Assembly: GCA_017547995.1 (NCBI GenBank) | Contig: JAFYNW010000166.1 | Location: 1-15,764, forward strand | Direction: 5' to 3' | Length of the DNA: 15,764 bases | From: Clostridia bacterium | GTDB taxonomy: Bacteria > Bacillota > Clostridia > Oscillospirales > Butyricicoccaceae | In this document: one piece after another, positions 5,990-13,688 of the stretch | Layout: each line of letters opens with the position of its first letter | Position numbering within the stretch: position 1 is the stretch's first letter | The notes under the pieces: model-generated | What the model saw: only the letters and a program-made list of their open reading frames with translations | Told to the model about the DNA's origin: nothing | The model's database searches: none | Program-made: the position numbers and the translations under genes

Positions 5990-6019
5990 TATATATGAAA
6001 AAGTGGACAAATTATGATT
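5990..6019 (-). promoter_or_regulatory. Possible sigma-E-like promoter before yabP
   Basis: On the minus strand, ATCATAATT (about 6018-6010) and CATATATA (5997-5990), 12 bases apart, loosely resemble the sigma-E -35 (ATATT-like) and -10 (CATAnnnT-like) elements. Bacillus yabP is under mother-cell sigma E. The match is weak, the region is AT-rich, and the spacing is slightly short, so this is only a suggestion. Confidence 0.25.
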
Positions 6020-6260
6020 AGTCTATCTGTCTGTACATAAGACCTGCATCTTCTTTTTTTACGTGTTCAGATATGCTGATAACTTCAACTGTCATAGCAC
6101 GGTTACCGAAGGAAATCTTGATTTTATCACCGATTTTGACCTGATATGATGCCTTTACAGTTTTGCCGTTTACTTCAATCTTTTCACCATCGCAGGCATC
6201 GTTTGCAACAGTTCTTCTTTTGATAAGTCTTGTGACCTTGAGATATTTGTCTATTCTCAT
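6018..6260 (-). CDS. rqcP: S4-domain ribosome quality-control factor RqcP (YabO)
   Basis: An 80-residue protein that is almost entirely an S4 RNA-binding domain. It starts MRIDKYLKVTRLIKRRT, continues with IEVNGKTVKASYQVKIGDKIKISFG, and ends in a short tail with KKEDAGLMYRQID, closely matching Bacillus YabO/RqcP. RqcP works with RqcH on obstructed 50S subunits, helping to add C-terminal alanine tails to stalled nascent chains. I chose the ATG at 6260: GAGGTG lies six bases upstream, whereas the GTG at 6269 overlaps that site and would add MIK. It lies 34 bases after hup in the conserved mazG-hup-rqcP-yabP-yabQ order. Confidence 0.94.
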   Translation of the reverse strand: MRIDKYLKVTRLIKRRTVANDACDGEKIEVNGKTVKASYQVKIGDKIKISFGNRAMTVEVISISEHVKKEDAGLMYRQID

Positions 6261-6294
6261 TTTTATCACCTCTTATAGTTCAAATGCGAACGAA

Positions 6295-6570
6295 TTATTT
6301 GGCGACTCTGTCCTTGAGGCCCTTGCCTGGCTTGAAAACAGGAACTTTCACTGCATCAATCTTGATCTTTTCGCCTGTAGATGGGTTAACGCCTTCGCGT
6401 GCAGCTCTTCTCTTGACCTCAAACGTACCAAAACCGATAAGCTGAACCTTATCCTGCTTTTCAAGCGCTTCTGTTACAGCTTCAACCATAGCCATAATAG
6501 CTGCCTCGGAGTCCTTCTTTGTAAGACCTGTCTTATCTGCTACCGCAGCAATCAATTCCAATTTATTCAT
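6295..6570 (-). CDS. hup: HU-family DNA-binding protein
   Basis: A 91-residue nucleoid protein that bends DNA as a dimer. The N-terminal helices (MNKLELIAAVADKTGLTKKDSEAAI), the turn VQLIGFGTFEV, the arm region RRAAREGVNPSTGEKIKI and the end VPVFKPGKGLKDRV are all canonical HU. The arm carries the conserved R-N/G-P motif with Pro63-type tip residues. The ATG at 6570 abuts the mazG stop (TAAATG), and a GGAGG site lies inside the mazG end, so it is translationally coupled, although HU normally needs far higher expression than MazG. A private promoter inside mazG is therefore likely but I could not define one. Confidence 0.97.
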   Translation of the reverse strand: MNKLELIAAVADKTGLTKKDSEAAIMAMVEAVTEALEKQDKVQLIGFGTFEVKRRAAREGVNPSTGEKIKIDAVKVPVFKPGKGLKDRVAK

Positions 6571-7359
6571 TTATTTACCCTCCACTACTTTTTTATATTC
6601 ATTCCAAAGCTTGTCCATTTCCTCAAGGGACATATTCTTGAGGTTTTCGCCAGCTTTTTCTTCCACGTATGCAAAGCGTCTTGTAAACTTCTGTGATGCG
6701 TTATAAAGTGCCTGCTCGCAGTCAACCTTGCAGAAACGCGCAACGTTTACAACGGCAAAGAGAAGGTCACCGATTTCTTCTTCAATTTTTGAGCCTTCCT
6801 TGATTGCCTGCTCGACTTCTTTTGTTTCTTCATATACTTTTTCGAGAGCACCTGAAACGTCAGGCCAGTCAAAACCTGCTTTTCTTGCACGCTTCTGAAT
6901 CTTTTCAGAGTACATGAGAGACGGAAGAGCCTTTGGAACGCGTTCCATTTCGTCTGTATAAGTTTCGCTCTTCTTTTCCTTGAGCTTCATCTGATCCCAG
7001 ACGTCAAGCACTTCGTCGCTTGTATTGACACCTACGTCACCGAATACGTGAGGATGTCTGAACACAAGCTTCTGGCATACGTCGTCAGCTACATCATCAA
7101 AATTATACTTGCCGGCTTCCTCTGCAATTCGGCTGTGGAACACAACCTGCATAAGAACGTCGCCAAGCTCTTCCTTAAGATTAGCATCATTTTTGTTGTC
7201 GATAGCATCACAAGCCTCATAAGCCTCTTCGAGCAGATTCATTCTGATAGATTCATGCGTCTGTTCTCTGTCCCATGGGCAGCCGTTTTCACTTCTGAGC
7301 AATTTCATAATCTCAACGAGATCATTTATATCATATTTTGCTTTTTTCTGAAAATCCAT
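6571..7359 (-). CDS. mazG: Nucleoside triphosphate pyrophosphohydrolase MazG
   Basis: A 262-residue protein that cleaves NTPs or dNTPs to monophosphates and pyrophosphate, clearing non-canonical or excess nucleotides. It has the tandem MazG architecture. The first domain holds GCPWDREQTHESI (26-38), LLEEAYEA (42-49) and EELGDVLMQVVFHSRIAEE (63-81), supplying the ExxE...ExxD magnesium ligands. The second repeats the pattern with EETKEVEQAI and EEIGDLLFAVVNVARF. Length is normal. The ATG at 7359 has a GGAGAAGGG site. It corresponds to the C-terminal part of Bacillus YabN; the N-terminal tetrapyrrole-methylase domain of YabN is absent here. Confidence 0.96.
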   Translation of the reverse strand: MDFQKKAKYDINDLVEIMKLLRSENGCPWDREQTHESIRMNLLEEAYEACDAIDNKNDANLKEELGDVLMQVVFHSRIAEEAGKYNFDDVADDVCQKLVFRHPHVFGDVGVNTSDEVLDVWDQMKLKEKKSETYTDEMERVPKALPSLMYSEKIQKRARKAGFDWPDVSGALEKVYEETKEVEQAIKEGSKIEEEIGDLLFAVVNVARFCKVDCEQALYNASQKFTRRFAYVEEKAGENLKNMSLEEMDKLWNEYKKVVEGK

Positions 7360-7377
7360 AGTCTTTCCCTTCTCCGT

Positions 7378-8958
7378 CTATTTTAATTTTAATATCTTAA
7401 CCAATTTTTCACCTTTAGGCATCATGAGAATATCTTCTTTTGTAAATCCGCCAGTCGCAAGCAGTGTGAGGAAATAAATAAAAACACAACCACTGATAAC
7501 GGAAACAATACCAAGCTTTGCCCCGATCATTGCAGATATAGGGTCGATTGTAAGATATGCAAATATACCCATTACCACTGCAGAAATAAACGTTTTCATA
7601 AACATTTTAGAAACAGAAAGCTCTCTGTAATGCTTTTTGATAACGATGATATTCAGAGTTGCAATGACGCCATAACAGCACATTGTGCCTATCGGCGCAC
7701 CGTTTATATTGATACCCGGATTGCCAACGAGAATATAGTTTGCAGCAATTTTTACAGCACCGCCAATGAGCATTGTGCCAACGGGAACGTTTATCTTGCC
7801 TATTGCCTGCAATACAGAGTTTGAAAGCGAAACAAGAGCAATAAACATTACTGCGATGCCGAGATACGAAAGCAACGGAGTTGCAATTGCCACGTCCTCT
7901 GGTCTTGAGTAATAAAGCAGATTCAGAATAGGTTTTGAAAGAATCAGAAAACCTACGCCTGCAGGAAATGCACTCATGGATGCAAGCTTGAAGGCTGTAC
8001 CTATAGTTTCGGCTGTCTTTTCCCTGTTTTTCATAGCGATATACGTGGAAATCGCAGGAATAATACTTACAGAAATGGCAACGACAAATGTCTGAGGAAG
8101 ATTATATAGCGTTACGGACATACTGTAAGCGCCGTAAAGCTTGTTTGCCATTATTTCTGAAAAACCTGCCGCAAACTGAAGTCTGCTCATAACAAGGAAC
8201 ATATCGATAAGATTTGTAAGACTGAGCACAGCCGAGCCGACAGTAACCGGCACTGCCATTTTTACAATAGATTTAGCAAGCGGAATGAATGGTGAGTCTG
8301 CTCTTACGTTGCGATATTCTCTGATTTTTTTGATTACAATCGCAAAGAGATACAATGCAGACATCAAAGTACCTAAAGTAACGCCTAAAATTGCGCCTGC
8401 AGCGCAGATTTCAAAGGAATATCCTCTGCTCTGCAAAATATACGCAAATAAAAGACCAAATCCAAGCTTACCGACAGATTCAAGCACCTGTGAAACAGCA
8501 GTGGGCACCATATCGGAAAGGCCCTGATAAAAGCCTCTGATAATGGAAACTATCGATACAAAGAATAATGATGGTGCAATTGCCAATACTGCATAATAAG
8601 CCATAGTGTTGCTTACAAGCACGGTAAGAGGTTTTGCAAATACAGCCATTATAAGGCTTGCGAGAATACCAATAACCGAGAATGAAAGCAAAGAAACCTT
8701 TAATATGCTTTTGATTCTCTTTTGATTACCAACAGCATTTGCTTCTGCCACCATTTTTGAAATGGCAATAGGCAGACCTGCTGTGGAAATTACGAATAAC
8801 GTGGAATAAATCGTATAAGCGATGCTGAAAACGCCCATACCGTCCGCACCAATAAGATTGGTGAGTGGTATTTTGAAAACAGCACCTATAACTTTGGTTG
8901 CTATACTTGCAATCATAAGCACAAGTGCGCCGACTGCAAAGCTCTGAGTTTTTTTCAA
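7378..8958 (-). CDS. yabM: SpoVB/MurJ-type lipid-linked oligosaccharide flippase (YabM)
   Basis: A 526-residue polytopic membrane protein with about 14 hydrophobic segments, of the MVF/polysaccharide-biosynthesis branch of the MOP exporters. Typical features are the first helix region ATKVIGAVFKIPLTNLIG followed by GMGVFSIAYTIY, and later NLPQTFVVAISVSIIPAIS and LLYYSRPED. Relatives flip peptidoglycan or spore-cortex precursors across the membrane. Its place directly before mazG matches Bacillus yabM, so an envelope or spore role is likely; SpoVB itself is a close paralogue. The start is a TTG at 8958, supported by GAGAGG eight bases upstream and by the family's N-terminus; the next in-frame ATG would cut into the first membrane helix. 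It is 18 bases from both neighbours. Confidence 0.9.
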   Translation of the reverse strand: MKKTQSFAVGALVLMIASIATKVIGAVFKIPLTNLIGADGMGVFSIAYTIYSTLFVISTAGLPIAISKMVAEANAVGNQKRIKSILKVSLLSFSVIGILASLIMAVFAKPLTVLVSNTMAYYAVLAIAPSLFFVSIVSIIRGFYQGLSDMVPTAVSQVLESVGKLGFGLLFAYILQSRGYSFEICAAGAILGVTLGTLMSALYLFAIVIKKIREYRNVRADSPFIPLAKSIVKMAVPVTVGSAVLSLTNLIDMFLVMSRLQFAAGFSEIMANKLYGAYSMSVTLYNLPQTFVVAISVSIIPAISTYIAMKNREKTAETIGTAFKLASMSAFPAGVGFLILSKPILNLLYYSRPEDVAIATPLLSYLGIAVMFIALVSLSNSVLQAIGKINVPVGTMLIGGAVKIAANYILVGNPGININGAPIGTMCCYGVIATLNIIVIKKHYRELSVSKMFMKTFISAVVMGIFAYLTIDPISAMIGAKLGIVSVISGCVFIYFLTLLATGGFTKEDILMMPKGEKLVKILKLK

Positions 8959-8976
8959 TATAGTGACCTCTCGGAT

Positions 8977-10284
8977 TTATTTGCCAAAAAGCTTTGGCAT
9001 AACATACGACTTGATTTCATACATAAGCTTTTCAATATCAATAGTCTTGAATTCGCCCTTATAGTAAAGCATTTTACCTCTTACCATATTCATTGTAACG
9101 TCCAGACCACGCATTGAATATACGATAGTCGAATAAATATCGTGTACAGGATAAAGATTTGGTCTTGCAAGATTTATCATGATGATATCTGCATCCATAC
9201 CAACCTTAATCATGCCACTTTCATGCTCTCTGCCCTGCGCATAAGCACCGTTTACTGTAGCAAGTTCAACACCTTTACAGCTGCTTAAAATAGCAGGATT
9301 ATGAGTCATTCCCTTCTGCAAAAGAACTGCCGTCTTGATTTCTTCGAACATATCGTGGCTGTTGTTGGAGCATACACCATCTGTGCCGATGCCAACACGT
9401 ACACCGCAGTCAAGCATATCACAAAGCGGAGCGATACCACTGCCGAGCTTGAGATTACTGATAGGATTGTGCGCGATAACTGCATCTCTTGCCCTTAGAA
9501 TATTCATATCCTCTTTTTCAATGAATACACAGTGAGCAGCCGTTGTGCGTGTGTCAAATATGTGATGCTTATCGAGCACCTGAACAGGCGTCAGCCCACC
9601 ATTGCGTTCTTTGCATTCCACGTGCTCCTTAAGCGTTTCAGAAACGTGAACGTGCATAAGAAGATTGTTTTCCTTCGCAAACTGAGCGTGGTCGAGCCAT
9701 ACTCTGTCAAAGGAAGTATACTCGGCATGAATGGACATATCCAATTTTATTCTGCCATTATCACAGTTATGCCAGTTCTTAAAGAAGGATTTTGTTTCGT
9801 TTGTAGAATTGAGAGAATCAAAAGTATATCCTGCTCTGTCGAAAGAAATGGCGCCATTGGAGATATTTGCCTTGATTCCACTTTCAAAAACGGCTTTACC
9901 AATCTCATCAAGTTTAAAGTACATCTCCTTTACAGATACGGTACCATGGGCAATTGAGTCGGCTATACCAAGCAGTGTGCTGAGATAAACAGTTTTTTCA
10001 TCATGTTTTGCCTCGACTGGGAAAACCATCTTGTTAAGCCAGCTGTCCAAGTCATATTCATCGGCATATCCGCGCATTGCAGACATTGGAAGATGTGTAT
10101 GTATATTATGTAAGCCAGGCATAATAAGATGATTCTTCGCATCGATAATTTCCTTTGCTTCGCCTTCAGGCTTTACCTCACCAATGTATGAAATCTTGCC
10201 ATCTTTTATGGCTACGTAGCCATTTTCGATATATTTATTATTATCCATTGTAAGGATATTTGCATTTATAAATAAGATATCCAT
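8977..10284 (-). CDS. mtaD: 5-methylthioadenosine/S-adenosylhomocysteine deaminase-type amidohydrolase
   Basis: A 435-residue cytosolic metal-dependent amidohydrolase of the MtaD/TrzN-like group, which deaminates methylthioadenosine, S-adenosylhomocysteine or adenosine to the inosine analogues. Metal and catalytic motifs are all present: H-T-H at 62-64 in GLHNIHTHL, HVSETLKEH, TAAHCVF and GIGTDGVCSNN, followed by the C-terminal sandwich with VGMDADIIMINL. The start at 10284 has an AAAGG site embedded in the last codons of the upstream nucleoside phosphorylase, leaving only three bases between the genes. The pairing fits a salvage route: deaminated methylthioinosine or inosine would be cleaved by the phosphorylase. 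The exact substrate preference cannot be read from the sequence. Confidence 0.88.
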   Translation of the reverse strand: MDILFINANILTMDNNKYIENGYVAIKDGKISYIGEVKPEGEAKEIIDAKNHLIMPGLHNIHTHLPMSAMRGYADEYDLDSWLNKMVFPVEAKHDEKTVYLSTLLGIADSIAHGTVSVKEMYFKLDEIGKAVFESGIKANISNGAISFDRAGYTFDSLNSTNETKSFFKNWHNCDNGRIKLDMSIHAEYTSFDRVWLDHAQFAKENNLLMHVHVSETLKEHVECKERNGGLTPVQVLDKHHIFDTRTTAAHCVFIEKEDMNILRARDAVIAHNPISNLKLGSGIAPLCDMLDCGVRVGIGTDGVCSNNSHDMFEEIKTAVLLQKGMTHNPAILSSCKGVELATVNGAYAQGREHESGMIKVGMDADIIMINLARPNLYPVHDIYSTIVYSMRGLDVTMNMVRGKMLYYKGEFKTIDIEKLMYEIKSYVMPKLFGK

Positions 10285-10287
10285 AGT

Positions 10288-11115
10288 TTAACCTTTCATT
10301 TCAGGCAACACTGTCATTACAAGCTTTGCAAAGCTTGTTTCAGCCTTTTCTGCTTCTTCATTTACTTCCTGAACTGTTACTTCCTTTTTAGCCATACCTG
10401 CTGCAAGGTTTGTAATCAAAGAAATACCGAGTATTTTAAGTCCACAGTGTCTCGCTGTGATAACCTCAGGAATCGTTGACATACCTACCGCATCAGCGCC
10501 TAAAATTCGCATAGCCTTGATTTCAGCGGGTGTTTCAAACTGAGGTCCTGTAGCGTAAAAGTATACGCCCTCTCTGATTTTAATGCCAAGTTCTTCAGCT
10601 TTACACTTAGCTATTTGTCTATATTCTTCGGTATATGTATAAGTCATATCGAAGAATCTGTCACCTAACTCTTCAATATTTTCACCTCTTACAGGATGGA
10701 TATCAAAAAGTCTGATGTGATCGCTGATCAACATAAAATCACCGACGTTATAATCAAAGTTTATGCCGCCGCTGGCGTTTGTTATAAGCATACTGTGTAC
10801 ACCAAGAAGCTTGGCAACTCTTACAGGAAAAGCAACGTCTGCCGCTTCATAGCCTTCATAACAGTGAAGTCTTCCCTGCATTACCATAACGTTTTGACCT
10901 GCGAGTTTGCCGAAGACAAGTCTTCCGCGGTGATCCGGCACAGTGGAAATCTTAAAGTTTGGAATATTCTTATATTCCACGTATACAGGATTTTCTACCA
11001 TATCGCCCATAAATCCAAGTCCTGAGCCGAGAATCATCAGCACGTCAGGTCTGAAATCTGAGATTCTGCTTTTGATATAATTGGCACTTTCAGCATAATC
11101 AGCAAACTTATACAT
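10288..11115 (-). CDS. punA: Purine nucleoside phosphorylase (trimeric, 6-oxopurine type)
   Basis: A 275-residue enzyme that splits inosine or guanosine (and possibly methylthioinosine) with phosphate into free base and ribose-1-phosphate. Phosphate-binding residues are in LGSGLG (29-34), DHRG with His62, GRLHCYEG (81-88) and NASGG (113-117). The purine site has Glu194 in GPQFETPAEI and Asn236 in SLITN. The Glu/Asn pair marks the trimeric class that prefers hypoxanthine and guanine nucleosides over adenosine. The length is typical. The ATG at 11115 has an AGGAGG site, and a terminator-like hairpin sits only about 25 bases upstream of the start. It is joined to the deaminase gene by three bases. 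Confidence 0.95.
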   Translation of the reverse strand: MYKFADYAESANYIKSRISDFRPDVLMILGSGLGFMGDMVENPVYVEYKNIPNFKISTVPDHRGRLVFGKLAGQNVMVMQGRLHCYEGYEAADVAFPVRVAKLLGVHSMLITNASGGINFDYNVGDFMLISDHIRLFDIHPVRGENIEELGDRFFDMTYTYTEEYRQIAKCKAEELGIKIREGVYFYATGPQFETPAEIKAMRILGADAVGMSTIPEVITARHCGLKILGISLITNLAAGMAKKEVTVQEVNEEAEKAETSFAKLVMTVLPEMKG

Positions 11116-11140
11116 AACTTCCTCCTAAAACGTCAAGTTC

Positions 11141-11170
11141 AAAAAGGCAAGAGATATCCTCTTGCCTTTT
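11141..11170 (-). terminator. Terminator-like hairpin between the zinc-ribbon gene and punA
   Basis: A perfect 12-bp stem, AAAAGGCAAGAG (11142-11153) with CTCTTGCCTTTT (11159-11170) and a 5-base loop. Minus-strand transcripts would carry it 13 bases after the zinc-ribbon stop and end in TTTTTG. The same hairpin has T residues on both sides. No clear promoter fits between it and the punA start, so read-through is probably incomplete rather than absent. Confidence 0.75.
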
Positions 11171-11183
11171 ATCGCATTTACGA

Positions 11184-11573
11184 TTACTTGAGTTCAAAAC
11201 CACAAGATGCACAGAATGCATCTTCCTTGCAATATTCTTTGCCACAGTTAGGGCATTTGGACGTAGCCTTCTTTTCTGAAAGCTCTTCCTTGATAGATTC
11301 AATAAGCTGAAGCTTTTCATCAATAATAAGAAGCTTGTTTTCAAGCTCATCAGGGTCAACTTCAACGCCTGTGTGAGTCAGATAAACGCTTTTGCCAATT
11401 TCCTTGTAGAGAATTTCGATATCGGAGTTGATGTCCATAATCTGAAGATTAAGCTTTGTAGTTTCAACAACTGAGCCGGCCTTTTTGCTTGCCACGTCTG
11501 CTGCTTTGCCTGCTGCTTCTGCAGCCTGAGAAGCTGTAATTTTAACTTTTTCCATCAAATTCTTGAAATCCAT
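11184..11573 (-). CDS. Helical protein with C-terminal zinc ribbon, unknown function
   Basis: A 129-residue soluble protein. Residues about 1-40 form an alanine-rich amphipathic helix (KITASQAAEAAGKAADVASKKAG). About 45-100 is a further predicted helical or coiled-coil region (LQIMDINSDIEILYKEIG, KLLIIDEKLQLIESIKEEL). The C-terminus is a short zinc ribbon with two CxxC pairs (CPNCGKEYCKEDAFCASCG). Such double-zinc-ribbon ends are common in small Firmicutes proteins, but I do not know the function. I chose the ATG at 11573, seven bases after GGAG; the ATG at 11579 is too close to that site. It ends the rel-dtd-MBL-hemZ group and is followed by a terminator-like hairpin. Confidence 0.88.
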   Translation of the reverse strand: MDFKNLMEKVKITASQAAEAAGKAADVASKKAGSVVETTKLNLQIMDINSDIEILYKEIGKSVYLTHTGVEVDPDELENKLLIIDEKLQLIESIKEELSEKKATSKCPNCGKEYCKEDAFCASCGFELK

Positions 11574-11589
11574 AACCATTCTCCTTTAT

Positions 11590-13056
11590 TTAGTTATTTG
11601 AATCTGTTTCCGCCTTAAAAATCAATTCGCGCTTTGTCTGGACAATAGAATCGATATTATCGATGTATTCCTTAGGATATTTTGGATTCGCAATACGGTC
11701 GAGCTTCATGCCGAAATTGTTTGTAATCTTACTTACACCCCCTGCACCGATGGCAATTACTGTGCAGAGTTCTTCCATCATAGCTACGTTATAGAAGCTC
11801 AATGTGCCAGGTTTTGCAAAACCTGTGTTTTCGAGCCCACCGGCAATGTATTTTTGTCTGTAAATGTAGTAAGGCTCAAGACCTTTACCCCTTATGTATT
11901 TATGGGCTTTATTGAGTGTCTTAGCCTCTAAATCATAGTGGTTGTCATAAATAACTGCCGCACCTCTCTTCTTAGCAAGAGAATGTACTGTAACGTTATC
12001 CGGATCGAGCTTACATACTTCCCTGACACTTTCAAGAAGACCCGCTTCGTCATCACCCGGAAGACCTGCAATAAGATCCATATTGATTACGAAGTTGCCG
12101 ACTTCACGTGCAAGGTTATATTTTTCAATAATATCATCCTTGGTGTGGTTTCTGCCGACACCCTTGAGTACATCGTTAATCATTGTCTGAGGATTGATAC
12201 TGATACGTGTTACGTTGAAATCACGCATAAGCTCAAGCTTCTTGCGATTGATAGTTTCAGGTCTGCCCGCTTCAACGGAGTATTCGCGGAGGTCGTCTCT
12301 ATAGAGTCGTTCGTTTACAGCTGTAAGAAGTCTTTCGAACTGATCATCGTTGAGTACAGTAGGTGTACCGCCACCAATATAGATACTGCCTATTCTGAGG
12401 TTATTATTCTTAACCATTTCACTTACTGCATCAATTTCCTTGAGCAGACACTGAACGTATGGCTCAACCAAGTGACCCATCTTCTGAACGGAATTACTTA
12501 CAAAAGAACAGTAAGAGCATTTTGCAGGACAAAATGCAATACCAATATAAATCTGGATTTCATTTTTATCAAGCATAGCTTCACATGCGTTTGAAACCTT
12601 GGCACACTTGATGCAAAGATCACGTTTTTCTTTTGAGATAAAATATCTCTTCTTGAGAACCTCATCTGCTTCTGCATCAGACATACCATTCTGCAGATCA
12701 AAACGGATGATTTTAGCAGGTTTTACGCCTGTCTGAGAGCCCCAGACAGGTTTATTTGGCAATAACTGAATTACGCACTTATATACCGCGGTCTTGACAG
12801 AACGTGTAAGGTCCCAACGAATATCTTCATCAGATGTTGTCTTTGCAGTAGTTCTCTTCTTGGATGTATATACCTTTTCGCCTCTTTTGAGAGTGCAATA
12901 CGTTGTAATAAATCTGCCGTTACGCTTAACTTCGACAGTCATTGTGTCGTCTTCAAGGTCGTCAAACACACGGATATGCTGTTCTTCAGGCATAAGTGAA
13001 ATAAGTGTGTCCTGAACGGCTGTATTTCTGTCATGTCCAACAAGATAATATTTCAT
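11590..13056 (-). CDS. hemZ: Radical SAM protein HemZ (coproporphyrinogen dehydrogenase-like)
   Basis: A 488-residue radical SAM enzyme. The [4Fe-4S]-binding CxxxCxxC is at Cys176, Cys180 and Cys183 (FCPAKCSYC), with the SAM-binding GGGTPT at 228-233 and the NPQT and GLPGDD segments downstream. The N-terminal ~165 residues before the cluster motif are typical of HemZ and distinguish it from the shorter HemN/HemW proteins. Bacillus HemZ has been linked to oxygen-independent coproporphyrinogen III oxidation; in anaerobic Clostridia lacking a haem pathway the real role is uncertain. No other haem gene is in the window. Its ATG overlaps the MBL stop by four bases (ATGA), so the two are translationally coupled. 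Confidence 0.92.
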   Translation of the reverse strand: MKYYLVGHDRNTAVQDTLISLMPEEQHIRVFDDLEDDTMTVEVKRNGRFITTYCTLKRGEKVYTSKKRTTAKTTSDEDIRWDLTRSVKTAVYKCVIQLLPNKPVWGSQTGVKPAKIIRFDLQNGMSDAEADEVLKKRYFISKEKRDLCIKCAKVSNACEAMLDKNEIQIYIGIAFCPAKCSYCSFVSNSVQKMGHLVEPYVQCLLKEIDAVSEMVKNNNLRIGSIYIGGGTPTVLNDDQFERLLTAVNERLYRDDLREYSVEAGRPETINRKKLELMRDFNVTRISINPQTMINDVLKGVGRNHTKDDIIEKYNLAREVGNFVINMDLIAGLPGDDEAGLLESVREVCKLDPDNVTVHSLAKKRGAAVIYDNHYDLEAKTLNKAHKYIRGKGLEPYYIYRQKYIAGGLENTGFAKPGTLSFYNVAMMEELCTVIAIGAGGVSKITNNFGMKLDRIANPKYPKEYIDNIDSIVQTKRELIFKAETDSNN

Positions 13057-13688
13057 CGTTTCATCGCTTCCATCATATATTCATTAGAATGTCTCTCATA
13101 TTCGAGAGTTGTCGGGCTTTCGTGACCAGGAAGTACACGATAGTCACCCTTAAGCTCGGCAATCTTTTTGAGGCTGACGTACATCTTATTAAGGTCACCG
13201 TTTACAAGGTCACATCTGCCGCAAGTGCCCTTGAAGAGTGTGTCACCCGCAAAGATAACGTCTTCGCATACAAGGCAGATACTGCCGTTGCTGTGACCAG
13301 GTGTATTCAATACGTCAAACGTAAGATTGCCAACCTGAATTTTGTCGCCATCTTCAAGAAGAACGTCAGGAGTTACTTCTACGTATTTAGCAGTTGTAAA
13401 CTTGCCGAACTTTGTCACTTCTTCCTTCTTGAGAAGGTATGCATCATCCTTATGAACTGCGATTTTTGCACCTGTAGCCTTCCAGACTTCATGCGCAGCC
13501 ATAATATGATCGTAATGAGAATGTGTAAAGACAATATACTTTACATCGGCGCCCATATCTTTGATTGCTGCAAGTATCTTATCTTCTCTTGCACCTGGAT
13601 CGACAACAATTGCTTCTTTCGTAGCTTCATCCATAGCAATATAGCAATTTGTCATCAGCATGCCGACCTGAAGTACGTTAATTACCAT
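13053..13688 (-). CDS. MBL-fold metal-dependent hydrolase (glyoxalase II-like)
   Basis: A 211-residue single-domain metallo-beta-lactamase-fold protein. The zinc-binding signature T-H-S-H-Y-D-H covers 55-61 (His56, His58, Asp60, His61). Further ligands are the His of NTPGHSNGS, the Asp of FAGDTLF and the His of LPGHESPT. Length and motifs match the YqgX-type subgroup of Firmicutes, often called hydroxyacylglutathione hydrolase-like. Since most Clostridia lack glutathione, the thioester substrate is unknown. The ATG at 13688 has an AGAGAGG site inside dtd and overlaps the dtd end by 11 bases; its own end overlaps hemZ. Its tight coupling to rel-dtd suggests a housekeeping role. Confidence 0.92.
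   Translation of the reverse strand: MVINVLQVGMLMTNCYIAMDEATKEAIVVDPGAREDKILAAIKDMGADVKYIVFTHSHYDHIMAAHEVWKATGAKIAVHKDDAYLLKKEEVTKFGKFTTAKYVEVTPDVLLEDGDKIQVGNLTFDVLNTPGHSNGSICLVCEDVIFAGDTLFKGTCGRCDLVNGDLNKMYVSLKKIAELKGDYRVLPGHESPTTLEYERHSNEYMMEAMKR

Noticed and set aside
11108..11365. 85-codon minus-strand frame overlapping the zinc-ribbon gene
   Set aside because: It overlaps the zinc-ribbon gene in another frame, runs through the terminator hairpin, and lacks any motif or ribosome site.
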